Shown here one piece after another: positions 1 through 7,876 of a stretch of DNA of 22,884 bases (position 1 is the first letter of the stretch; every line of letters begins with the position of its first letter). Made by a program: the position numbers and the translations under genes. The stretch spans positions 1 through 22,884 of the forward strand of contig JAUVXR010000038.1 of the NCBI GenBank assembly GCA_030603495.1, read 5' to 3'. The notes below the pieces were generated by a model. That model saw only the letters and a list, made by a program, of their open reading frames with translations, was not told the DNA's origin and ran no database searches. Source of the stretch: a bacterium (GTDB lineage: Bacteria > Armatimonadota > Zipacnadia > Zipacnadales > Zipacnadaceae).

Positions 1-130
1 GGGCATCCTGCCCCTGGGTTTTTTCCGTGGCACCTGCTGGCCTCCGCAGGAGGGTTACTCCGGCGCGTGTCGAAACAGTCCTGTGGACAGCAGCCAGCTT
101 CACTTCAGTTCCCAAAGGGAGCGATCCACT
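1..130. other. 5' edge and leader of the SDR gene
   Basis: The window starts in non-coding sequence or the tail of an unseen gene. Positions 1-13 can form a small hairpin (GGGCA/TGCCC, three-base loop), followed at 19-24 by six T residues, so this may be a weak terminator for an upstream plus-strand gene. A second short inverted repeat (CCTGC/GCAGG) lies near 33-50. I see no convincing -35/-10 pair before the SDR gene. The terminator reading is tentative because the stem is only five base pairs and the T run is four bases away from it. Confidence 0.3.
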
Positions 131-898
131 GTGGCTATCAAGCAGCTATTTGATCTTAGGGGTAGGGCAGCACTGGTAACAGGTGGCGCGCGGGGTATCG
201 GTCGCGCCTGTGCCGAGGGACTGGCGGAGTTCGGCGCGGATGTGGCTATCGCCGACATCCACGAGGAGAACGTCAATAAGACCGTCGCTCAGATGACCGA
301 GATTTACGATGTGCACATCGAGGGCGTAGTATGCGACGTGACTGACGGGGAGGCCGTCGCGGCTATGATCGAGCAGGTGGTAACTGCCTTCGGCAAGCTG
401 GATATTCTGGTCAATAGCGTTGGCATCGTCATCTGGAAGGCCGCCGAGGAGGTTACCGAGGAAGAGTGGCGCAAGGTGATGGATACTAACCTGACCGGCA
501 CTTTTCTGTGCTGCCGGGATGCGGCCAAGCAGATGATTGCCGCCGGTGGTGGGGCGATGGTCAATATTGCCTCTATGTCGGGCAGTATCGTCAATACGCC
601 CCAGGATCAGGCCTCGTACAACACCTCCAAGGCGGGCATGATCCACATGACCCGGAGCATGGCGGCCGAGTGGGCCGAGCACAACATCCGGGTGAACACA
701 ATTAGCCCGGGCTATACGCTTACCGAGATGACCCAAACGGTGCCCGAGTATCACGAGGGATGGAGCGAGTTGACTCCGATGAAGCGGCTGTGCGAGCCGG
801 AAGAGCTGGTCGGTGGGGTGATCTATCTGGTTTCAGAGGCAGCCAGCTTCACGACCGGCCACGACCTGGTCATTGACGGCGGGTATATGCTCTGGTAG
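131..898 (+). CDS. SDR family NAD-type oxidoreductase
   Basis: A classical short-chain dehydrogenase/reductase of about 255 residues. From the GTG at 131, the Rossmann dinucleotide motif TGGARGIG lies at residues 17-24. An Asp at about 42, ending beta-2 (IAD), points to NAD rather than NADP. NSVG at 95-98 replaces the usual NNAG, Asn120 is in place, and the catalytic Ser150, Tyr163 and Lys167 follow (SYNTSK). The C-terminal GHDLVIDGG is typical of the family. I prefer GTG 131 to GTG 83 because AAAGGGAG at 114-121 gives a good ribosome binding site nine bases upstream, while GTG 83 has none and only adds a non-conserved tail. The substrate cannot be told; a sugar, polyol or hydroxy-acid is likely from the family. 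It is the only plus-strand gene in the left half and converges on the gene at 1121-1600. Confidence 0.9.
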   Translation: MAIKQLFDLRGRAALVTGGARGIGRACAEGLAEFGADVAIADIHEENVNKTVAQMTEIYDVHIEGVVCDVTDGEAVAAMIEQVVTAFGKLDILVNSVGIVIWKAAEEVTEEEWRKVMDTNLTGTFLCCRDAAKQMIAAGGGAMVNIASMSGSIVNTPQDQASYNTSKAGMIHMTRSMAAEWAEHNIRVNTISPGYTLTEMTQTVPEYHEGWSELTPMKRLCEPEELVGGVIYLVSEAASFTTGHDLVIDGGYMLW

Positions 899-930
899 CT
901 GACCCCTCTGACGCCTGCGCTGTCCGGTAC

Positions 931-1100
931 TGTGGGAGGGGCTTCTGCGGATGCGAGTGGCCGCTTGGCCCCGACCATGCTATACCGTAGGAGCGACATT
1001 CTTGTCGCGACTACATTGGACAAAGGCCGACAGGCGAGACGCCTGTCGTACCGAACGGCAGCGGCAGTCGCGACAAGAATGTCGCTCCTACCACCGTATA
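931..1100. repeat. Composite palindromic repeat island
   Basis: This island sits between two convergent stop codons. 931-980 is a variant of the GTGGGAGGGGC...GCCCCGACC repeat also found at 8206-8238 and 18484-18512. Directly after it, 987-1012 and 1066-1091 form a perfect 26-base inverted repeat. Each arm is itself a hairpin (GCGACA TTCT TGTCGC). In the centre, 1028-1036 and 1040-1048 form another perfect nine-base stem (CGACAGGCG, loop AGA). Its outer sequence (GGTACGACAGGCGTCTCGCC in reverse) matches the repeat at 7713 and 5959. The structure looks like one palindromic element nested in another. It could also act as a bidirectional terminator or REP-like mRNA stabiliser. Confidence 0.85.
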
Positions 1101-1120
1101 GTTTGTCGCATCTTCGCTCC

Positions 1121-1600
1121 CTACTCGAAGTCGTACAAGTGCCCTTCGGCTTCCGGCCAGTCGCCGCCAACGCTGGCCACCAGCCACCGCTTCTTCTGTT
1201 GCTCCAACTCCACCCGCAGCGCCAGATGCAGGGGGGATTCCGCCGGCCCTGCATCGAGCCACACGTCCACCTCTAGTTGTGCCCTGGCCCTATCGCCGGT
1301 GATCTGCAGGTCACGGAGCACCGGCGTGACTCTGATGGTTCTGAATTGACGAAAGGCAGCAACTGCCTGCCGCTTCAGCTCCCCCTTGGTGTAAACGCCG
1401 TCGTCGTAGTCATCGGCCACGAGCCGCAGTAGCCGGCCGGGGCTTTTCTCCTCCATTGCTCGTTCGGCTTGTATGAAAAGCTCTTGAATCTGCTGCCTAT
1501 CGGACTTCTCCGGCCGCATCAGCCACCATGCTCCCACGATGACCCCGACGAGTGCGGCGACACCTACTGACAAGGCCAGACCAGTGCGCGAAAGTCTCAT
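1121..1600 (-). CDS. Membrane-anchored NTF2-like hypothetical protein
   Basis: A 159-residue protein of unknown function. Residues 1-28 are a short Arg-containing head followed by one hydrophobic segment (about 8-27), which is an uncleaved anchor or signal anchor. The rest looks like a small alpha+beta cone fold of the NTF2/SnoaL-like kind. A helix (IQELFIQAERAMEEKS) is followed by LVADDYDDGVYTKGELKR, then beta-strands with RVTPVLRDLQITGDRARAQLEVDVWL and a Trp-rich C-terminal strand. Such domains often bind small ligands or act as structural lids; no catalytic residue can be assigned. The ATG at 1600 is preceded by CAGGGGA at a short spacing. The gene lies just downstream of the site-2 protease on the same strand but with a gap of about 75 bases, so linkage is uncertain. 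Confidence 0.7.
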   Translation of the reverse strand: MRLSRTGLALSVGVAALVGVIVGAWWLMRPEKSDRQQIQELFIQAERAMEEKSPGRLLRLVADDYDDGVYTKGELKRQAVAAFRQFRTIRVTPVLRDLQITGDRARAQLEVDVWLDAGPAESPLHLALRVELEQQKKRWLVASVGGDWPEAEGHLYDFE

Positions 1601-1675
1601 GATGTCCCCTGCTTTGTGAAGAATCTACACTCGGCGATGTTGCGGCCTCGGTTGACATCCCTAGCTGGCGTTCGC

Positions 1676-2878
1676 TCAGTAGCCCAATTGCAGGCGCAGT
1701 TGCACCAGCCTCAACAGCTCCTGCTGGCTGAGGATGCCCACAAAACGGTCATCTTCCACGACCACGAGCAGACCTCCGCCGTGTCGGGTCAGCTTGCCCA
1801 GAGCCGTGGCAACCGCGTCATTAGGCGCGACGATGTGGTCGGGATCTATGGGGCGCACCAGGCTGGCTACAGTGTGGTCATATCTGGCATCCCGGTCAAT
1901 GTTGCGAATTTCTTCGACACTGATGATGCCCAAGAAGCTATCGCCTTCTACGACCGGAAAGATGTTGGCGGGGTACTGTACGAAGTAGTTATCAATCGCC
2001 TCCTGCACGCTGATACTCCCGGGAATAATTGGCGGTGTAGCGCTCATAATCTCTCCCACCTTCACTCCGGCAATACTCTCGCGTACCAGGAGTTGCTGGT
2101 AGCCGGCTTGGGCGGCCTGAAGCAGGAACCAACCGATGAAAGCCATCCAGATGCCGCCAGCACTACTCAGGACTAACAGTTCGGCAATGCCCAGAAAGAT
2201 GAGCGCGTAGCCCACAAATTGACCAACATTAGTCGCGATGCGCGTGGCCAGGCGCAGGTTACCGGTCCGGTACCAGATGATCGAGCGCAGCACCCTTCCG
2301 CCATCCAGCGGGAAGCCGGGGACCAGATTAAAGGCGCCGAGGAGGAAGTTGAGCCAGGCCAAGTATCCGGCCGCCACCGCTAGTGGTGGTATTGTCGGCC
2401 GCAGCACTACCCACAGAGCCAGGAAGATCGCGGCCAAGAGGAAGCTGGCCAGTGGCCCAACGATTGCCATCACAAACTCCTGGCCCGAAGTACGCGGCTC
2501 TTCATCCAGCTTGGCCACCCCGCCGAAGATGAACAGGTCTATACCCTCGACGGGCATCCCGTTGAGTCGGGCCACTATTGAGTGGGCTAGCTCGTGCGCG
2601 AGTACCGACGCGAAGAACAGCAGCGTCGTCAGCAGCGCCAGCACCCAGATCACTGTCCGCGGTATGGTGGGCAGTGAGTGGGGCAAGTAGCCGGTGCCCA
2701 TGGCCAGTAGCACTAGCGCGAAGATGATAAACCAGCTATAGTCCAGGCCAATTTCGACACCGGCAACTCGGCCCAGGCGAATCCGTCCCGGCCGGCCCGC
2801 GGCTGCGGCAACTGAGGCCGAGCCGGTCCTGCGCGTGCGATTGACATGCGGTGACTTAGCTGCTGGTGGCTCTTGCAT
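1676..2878 (-). CDS. Site-2 protease (M50) family metalloprotease with CBS domains
   Basis: A 400-residue integral membrane zinc metalloprotease of the S2P/M50 class, which cuts transmembrane substrates within the bilayer in regulated proteolysis. Hydrophobic segments surround the zinc motif HELAH at residues 95-99. The third ligand region is NLVPGFPLDGG at about 184-194, with Asp192. GGVAKLDEEP (119-128) and the membrane helices 170-260 fit the bacterial SpoIVFB/Rip3-type group. Residues about 275-395 hold two CBS repeats (VGEIMSATPPIIPGSISVQE; ASLVRPIDPDHIVAPNDAVA), which usually sense adenine nucleotides. ATG 2878 has GGGAGG seven bases upstream. The N-terminal 35 residues are Arg/Ala-rich and probably cytosolic. 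No anti-sigma factor or pro-sigma substrate is nearby, so its target is unknown. Confidence 0.93.
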   Translation of the reverse strand: MQEPPAAKSPHVNRTRRTGSASVAAAAGRPGRIRLGRVAGVEIGLDYSWFIIFALVLLAMGTGYLPHSLPTIPRTVIWVLALLTTLLFFASVLAHELAHSIVARLNGMPVEGIDLFIFGGVAKLDEEPRTSGQEFVMAIVGPLASFLLAAIFLALWVVLRPTIPPLAVAAGYLAWLNFLLGAFNLVPGFPLDGGRVLRSIIWYRTGNLRLATRIATNVGQFVGYALIFLGIAELLVLSSAGGIWMAFIGWFLLQAAQAGYQQLLVRESIAGVKVGEIMSATPPIIPGSISVQEAIDNYFVQYPANIFPVVEGDSFLGIISVEEIRNIDRDARYDHTVASLVRPIDPDHIVAPNDAVATALGKLTRHGGGLLVVVEDDRFVGILSQQELLRLVQLRLQLGY

Positions 2879-2997
2879 TTGCAGTCCTCCCTGTCAGCCG
2901 TCTGTCGGTTGTCCTCGATAAGCGACTGCCGTCTGGTGTTCCCGTATGCTCTTTCCTGTGGTTGTGCTGTCTCTGTGCTACTGTTGGGCTGCGGTTG

Positions 2998-4074
2998 CTA
3001 GGCCACGGCCTCAGCAAGCGGTTTCGGGGCGGCGACTGGTTGCTCAGCTGCTTCCGTCGCCGCCGCCCATAAATACAGGCAGGTGTAGTAGGCGGTGCGT
3101 AGGTAACTGGTGAAGATCATTATGAAGCTGATAATCGCCGCTGCGATGACGATCGCAAGCGGCAGTAGCGCCGGGCTGGTCAGATAGAGCAGTATGCCCT
3201 GGCCGATGGCCGCAAGCAACGCCAGCGTGCTCAGAAGCCTATTGACTAGAGTTACCCCGATCTCGGCCACCACTACGTCCGTCAGCCGACCGCGGTGAAG
3301 CTGCCATGCCCGCGACATCGCCTGGCGCAGCGGTATATCTTCAATGATAATGATAGGCAGCATCAGGTAGGTGGCTGCTTGCCACGTCTTGTCAATGGCT
3401 TCCGAGGCTAGCGCGCGGGCCCGGCTGCCCTTCCCCCGGACAGCCGACGATAGCGCGGCGACGATGGTGCTGAGCACAGCCAGCGATACCAGGGCGCCGA
3501 CGTTCTTCAGTGCATCCTGGAGCGCTTCCCCCAGCCGCGCGTCGCGACCCTTGAGGTGAGTGTCAATGAGGTTGACGGTCATGGCCGTGTAGAAGTAGGT
3601 GATTACGTAAGCGAGCAAGGAGATGGGAATAGCTATCGCCCAGAACAGCAGGTTCGATTCGTCGCTATTGCTGACAAATCGCCCCCAGAGCCCCGTGCCC
3701 ACCAGAATCCAGTAGCACAAGCCGAAGAACACCGCCAGGTTGAGCAGGGAGAGGAATGAGGGTACGAGCAAGTCCTTGTCATTCAGCCACATCGTCATCG
3801 CCTGCTTGAGAAAGATCCAACCCCGCTCCAGCTTCACCCAGAAGCCGCCGCCCGTGGGCATCTGGCTGGGGTCCCAGGGCTGCCTGTGCTGGGGCGAGAT
3901 CTCATACTCGGGCTGGGGTGACTCTAGCTCCACCTCCAGCGTATCAGCCGCCGTAGCTGGCGCGTCGGCCAGGCCGCCCTCGTCCAGCCGGACTCCGCAG
4001 GAGAGGCACTGCGCATCAGTGTAGAGGATATTCGCGCTGCAGCGGGGACAAGTCAACCTCTGGTTATCCGCCAT
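2998..4074 (-). CDS. Zinc-ribbon DUF6159-like multi-pass membrane protein
   Basis: About 358 residues from ATG 4074, which I prefer over GTG 4083 because AGGGA lies ten bases upstream of the ATG but touches the GTG. The N-terminus has a zinc ribbon: CPRC at residues 9-12 and CLSC at 23-26. An acidic linker follows to about residue 70. Then comes LERGWIFLKQAMTMWLNDKDLLVPSF in two parts (amphipathic entry plus first membrane helix) and about six transmembrane segments, ending in LRTAYYTCLYLWA. That layout matches what I recall of DUF6159, membrane proteins of unknown role. The C-terminal 20 residues are Ala/Pro-rich. It begins about 30 bases after gatA stops, so it may be co-transcribed with gatCA. 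No function can be assigned from sequence. Confidence 0.75.
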   Translation of the reverse strand: MADNQRLTCPRCSANILYTDAQCLSCGVRLDEGGLADAPATAADTLEVELESPQPEYEISPQHRQPWDPSQMPTGGGFWVKLERGWIFLKQAMTMWLNDKDLLVPSFLSLLNLAVFFGLCYWILVGTGLWGRFVSNSDESNLLFWAIAIPISLLAYVITYFYTAMTVNLIDTHLKGRDARLGEALQDALKNVGALVSLAVLSTIVAALSSAVRGKGSRARALASEAIDKTWQAATYLMLPIIIIEDIPLRQAMSRAWQLHRGRLTDVVVAEIGVTLVNRLLSTLALLAAIGQGILLYLTSPALLPLAIVIAAAIISFIMIFTSYLRTAYYTCLYLWAAATEAAEQPVAAPKPLAEAVA

Positions 4075-4106
4075 CGTTGCCACTTCCCTGCGCCAGGGCC
4101 ACGCCC

Positions 4107-5567
<1,461 letters not shown>

Positions 5568-5600
5568 GACAAACCTCCGTCAATATCAAGCTTACACAGC

Positions 5601-5894
5601 TTACTTGTCCACGATTCGGGGTACGCGGAAGAACACCTCAGCGCTGTCGGGGGCGTTGGCGATGACCTCTTCGACCGGCAGGGAGGGCCGCGAGCTGTCC
5701 TCGCGGTAGACGTTCTCCATCGCGACAGCGTGCGAGGTTATCGCCACGTCATCAGTGTTGAGTTCCTGAAGCTCCTGGAAGTAGACCAGAATGCGATTGA
5801 GCTCGCGCCCAACGCGTGCCAATTCCTCGGGCGGCAGCGCCAGACGTGCTAAGTCCGCAACATGCTGTACTTCTTCGGGGGATATCTCAGCCAT
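5601..5894 (-). CDS. gatC: Asp-tRNA(Asn)/Glu-tRNA(Gln) amidotransferase subunit C
   Basis: GatC (97 residues) wraps around and stabilises the GatA-GatB interface. It shows the family pattern: EEVQHVADLARLALPPEEL near residues 5-23, then a helical core LNRILVYFQELQELNTDDV, then the extended tail with PLPVEEV-like SLPVEEVIANAPD and a terminal FFRVPRIVDK. The ATG at 5894 is chosen over the upstream in-frame start because AGGAGGG lies eight bases before it. It is first in a gatC-gatA pair. No clear sigma-70 promoter was found upstream; the region instead holds several palindromes (5932-5950, 5959-6008, 6024-6065). Confidence 0.97.
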   Translation of the reverse strand: MAEISPEEVQHVADLARLALPPEELARVGRELNRILVYFQELQELNTDDVAITSHAVAMENVYREDSSRPSLPVEEVIANAPDSAEVFFRVPRIVDK

Positions 5895-5931
5895 TTGAAT
5901 GGCCCTCCTGGTACCCATTGCGTTTCAGTGG

Positions 5932-5950
5932 CATGGGCTTCCAGCCCGTG
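5932..5950. repeat. Short palindrome upstream of gatC
   Basis: CATGGGCT and AGCCCGTG form an eight-base stem (one G-U type pair) with a three-base TCC loop. It lies 38 bases before the gatC start, so it would be in the mRNA leader. It belongs to the same style of short G-rich palindromes as the other repeats in the window, though I see no second copy here. Confidence 0.6.
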
Positions 5951-5958
5951 TGTCTTGT

Positions 5959-6008
5959 GGTACGATGCGCGTCTCGCGTGTAGTGAGTTTGTCGAACTGC
6001 CTGTCGGC
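5959..6008. repeat. Dispersed repeat copy, gatC upstream region
   Basis: This 50-base stretch begins GGTACGATGCGCGTCTCGCG and aligns without gaps to 7713-7762 upstream of argG, about 41 of 50 positions identical by eye. A shorter palindromic form lies at 1028-1050. Both long copies sit in the same orientation relative to the downstream minus-strand gene. Confidence 0.75.
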
Positions 6009-6023
6009 ACTGCTGTTGCCGTT

Positions 6024-6065
6024 TGTAGGGGCGAATGTTCTAACGAACATTCGCCCGCCCCTGCT
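6024..6065. repeat. Strong intergenic hairpin
   Basis: GCGAATGTTC (6031-6040) pairs perfectly with GAACATTCGC (6045-6054) around a TAAC loop. GTAGGGG on the left can pair further with CCCCTGCTAC on the right across a small bulge. It lies downstream of the membrane protein gene (stop at 6141) and upstream of gatC. There is no T run in the minus-strand direction, so it is better described as a palindromic repeat than as a classical terminator. Confidence 0.75.
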
Positions 6066-6135
6066 ACTGCTTCTTAGTGCAGCGCCCGCTCATAATCTCA
6101 TACTGCAGCGTGTGGACTTTCCTTGTGGCCGTAGC
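6062..6135 (-). pseudogene. Decayed duplicate of the argG 3' end
   Basis: Positions 6083-6129 align to the last coding bases of argG (6496-6539) with 37 of 44 matching bases and one three-base gap. On the minus strand it encodes ATRKVHTLQYEIMSGR then a stop a few codons later; ArgG ends ATKIHALQYKIISRR plus five residues. The gap is one codon and most changes are conservative, so the copy seems to have been coding when it arose. It starts directly after the stop codon of the small membrane protein gene and has no start of its own. Confidence 0.65.
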
Positions 6136-6140
6136 GCACC

Positions 6141-6464
6141 TTATTGGTACAACCTCGGCACCAGCAGCACGACCACACCGGCCAGAGCGGCTGCTATTAG
6201 GAGCTGTCCCACGTAGAGGGCTGCCTTGCTGCGCCGGGCGCGGATCCCAAAGATGGATAGTACCACCGCAACCAGGCACTGAACGAGGCCCAGAACAAAG
6301 GCGAAGTTCACCGCCATGTCAGGTGGGTGCGTGCGGATATAGTTGGCGATGGCTGCCCAACCACCAAGCATCAGCAGACAGCCGATGAATAGAAGCACGG
6401 AGGCGCTGTTCAGCAGCCTCGCCGAGGCTCCTTGTTTGTCATTGCCCTGCGCATCATGTGTCAT
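6141..6464 (-). CDS. Small three-helix membrane protein, unknown function
   Basis: A 107-residue protein with a polar head (MTHDAQGNDKQGASARLL) and three predicted transmembrane segments at about 20-41, 51-72 and 83-104. Arg/Lys residues between the second and third (GIRARRSKAA) favour a cytoplasmic loop there. I do not recognise the family. The ATG at 6464 follows a strong GGGAGGGAG site and comes 12 bases after the argG stop, so it is almost certainly co-transcribed with argG. It is bracketed by two copies of the argG 3' end, which suggests it arrived or was rearranged by a duplication event. A plain role in arginine synthesis is not implied. Confidence 0.7.
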   Translation of the reverse strand: MTHDAQGNDKQGASARLLNSASVLLFIGCLLMLGGWAAIANYIRTHPPDMAVNFAFVLGLVQCLVAVVLSIFGIRARRSKAALYVGQLLIAAALAGVVVLLVPRLYQ

Positions 6465-6476
6465 AATTCTCCCTCC

Positions 6477-7694
6477 CTAATCAAGTGTCAGTCCTCGCCT
6501 GCTGATTATCTTATACTGCAGCGCGTGGATTTTGGTGGCCGGGCCGCTGTCCTGCTGGACGAATTCGGTCGTGGCCAGCGAGCGCAGCTCCGGCGCGAAT
6601 AGGCCGCTGTCCGACTCCCGCTCCAGGATATCAATGTTGCCCTTGTAGAGCTGCACTTTGTACTTGCCGTTGACCGCCCACTGGGAGCTTTGCAGGAAGG
6701 CATCGCAATCCTGCTTGACCGGGTGGAACCAGCCGCCGTGGTAGACCATATACGCCCAGCGCTGCTCGACGAGCGGCTTAAACTGCACCTGCTCCTTGGT
6801 CAGGCAGAGCTGCTCGAGGTCGCGGTGCAGCGTGAGGATAACCTGTGCAGCCGGCGCTTCGTAGGCCTCGCGCGACTTCAGCCCAATCAGCCCGTCTTCG
6901 AACATATCAATCTTCCCGATACCGTGCTGGCCGGCGACGCGGTTGAGGTAGTGGATGATGTCGCGCAGGCCGGTCTGGTCATCGCAGCGTACCGGTAGTC
7001 CCGCCTCGAACTCAATCTCGATAATCTGCGGCTCGTCCGGTGCATTCTCCGGGAACTGATACCAGATGTAGTCTTCCTGGGGGATGCGCATCCGCAGGTT
7101 GTCCACCTCGCCGGAGCCGATCGACCGGCACCACATCGTCCGGTCGTCACCGATGCCCGGGTTATAGGGAATGTCGTACTGCTCGCTGAGCTGCTTTTCC
7201 TCCTCGCGGGTAAAGTTGAAATCGCGCACCGGCAGAATCACGGTCAGCTCCGGCGCGAAGATAGAGAAGACATTTTTCATCCGGTACTGGTCGTTGCCCT
7301 TGCCGGTGGATCCCTCGCAGATGGCGTCGCAGCCCTGCTCCAGTGCAAATTCGGCGACCTTGCGGGCGATGAGCTGGCGGGTCATCGAGGTGGCCACCGG
7401 ATAGCCCTCGTAGTCGGAGTTCGCGTAGATGGCTCTGGTGATGTAGTCGTCCACGAACTCGTCGGTCGCCTCGAGCAAGAAGAAAGGAGTATCGGCGGCC
7501 TCGGCTTTCATCTCGGCGTCGGCGATCTCCTCGTCCATCAGCCCGACGTTGACGGTCACCGCCAGCACCTCTTCGGCGCCGTAGTATTCGGGCAGCAGCT
7601 TCAGCGCCAGCGCCGAGTCCAGCCCCCCGGAATAGGCCACCGCCACTTTCTTCACTTGCGGAATTTCAATAGTGTACTTCCCACTCATGTCCAT
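6477..7694 (-). CDS. argG: Argininosuccinate synthase
   Basis: ArgG joins citrulline and aspartate with ATP to give argininosuccinate, the next-to-last step of arginine synthesis. About 405 residues, normal for the family. The N-terminal PP-loop ATP motif AYSGGLDSALA spans residues 20-30. The middle has EGSTGKGNDQYRM and the ILPVRDFNF block, and FEDGLIGLKSREAYEAPAA holds the late substrate-binding region. The ORF opens at TTG 7709, but the GGAGG site lies at 7703-7707, so ATG 7694 (eight bases downstream of it) is the real start. A good promoter lies at 7836-7864, giving a leader of roughly 135 bases that contains a hairpin and a dispersed repeat. No argH is present in the window. Confidence 0.98.
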   Translation of the reverse strand: MDMSGKYTIEIPQVKKVAVAYSGGLDSALALKLLPEYYGAEEVLAVTVNVGLMDEEIADAEMKAEAADTPFFLLEATDEFVDDYITRAIYANSDYEGYPVATSMTRQLIARKVAEFALEQGCDAICEGSTGKGNDQYRMKNVFSIFAPELTVILPVRDFNFTREEEKQLSEQYDIPYNPGIGDDRTMWCRSIGSGEVDNLRMRIPQEDYIWYQFPENAPDEPQIIEIEFEAGLPVRCDDQTGLRDIIHYLNRVAGQHGIGKIDMFEDGLIGLKSREAYEAPAAQVILTLHRDLEQLCLTKEQVQFKPLVEQRWAYMVYHGGWFHPVKQDCDAFLQSSQWAVNGKYKVQLYKGNIDILERESDSGLFAPELRSLATTEFVQQDSGPATKIHALQYKIISRRGLTLD

Positions 7695-7712
7695 ATCTGT
7701 ATCCTCCAATTC

Positions 7713-7762
7713 GGTACGACAGGCGTCTCGCCCGTAGTGAGCTTGCCGAACTGCCTATCGGG
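7713..7762. repeat. Dispersed repeat copy in the argG leader
   Basis: Starts GGTACGACAGGCGTCTCGCC and continues with GTAGTGAGCTTGCCGAACTG. It matches 5959-6008 over its full length. It lies just upstream of the argG ribosome binding site, between the promoter at 7836-7864 and the start codon, so it would be transcribed as part of the leader. Confidence 0.75.
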
Positions 7763-7791
7763 TCCCACTTGTGTTGTACGAGGGACAGGAG

Positions 7792-7814
7792 GGCCGACCC
7801 ACTCGGGGCCGGCC
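7792..7814. repeat. Hairpin in argG leader
   Basis: GGCCGACCC (7792-7800) and GGGCCGGCC (7806-7814) pair over nine positions, including one G-U pair in the minus-strand RNA, with a five-base loop. It lies about 15-37 bases downstream of the predicted argG transcription start. There is no U run after it, so a simple intrinsic terminator is not indicated. Confidence 0.6.
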
Positions 7815-7835
7815 TGAATTGCTTCTTGAGCTACT

Positions 7836-7864
7836 ATTATGCCTGCTGGGCGTTTGTCCGTCAA
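7836..7864 (-). promoter_or_regulatory. Predicted sigma-70-type promoter of argG
   Basis: On the minus strand TTGACG (7864-7859) and CATAAT (7841-7836) are separated by 17 bases, each one mismatch from consensus. Transcription would start near 7829. The promoter lies between the SAM methyltransferase stop (7877) and argG, so argG probably has its own transcript. Confidence 0.6.
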
Positions 7865-7876
7865 CAGTTTGGACGC

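Noticed and set aside
931-1100. CRISPR-like repeats
   Set aside because: The repeated units are palindromes in inverted order with no regular unit-spacer spacing, and no cas gene is present.
899-1120. Small proteins encoded on either strand in the palindrome island
   Set aside because: Open frames there arise from the repeats, have no ribosome binding site and no protein-like pattern.
7695-7709. TTG at 7709 as the argG start
   Set aside because: It would place the GGAGG ribosome binding site inside the gene; ATG 7694 has correct spacing.
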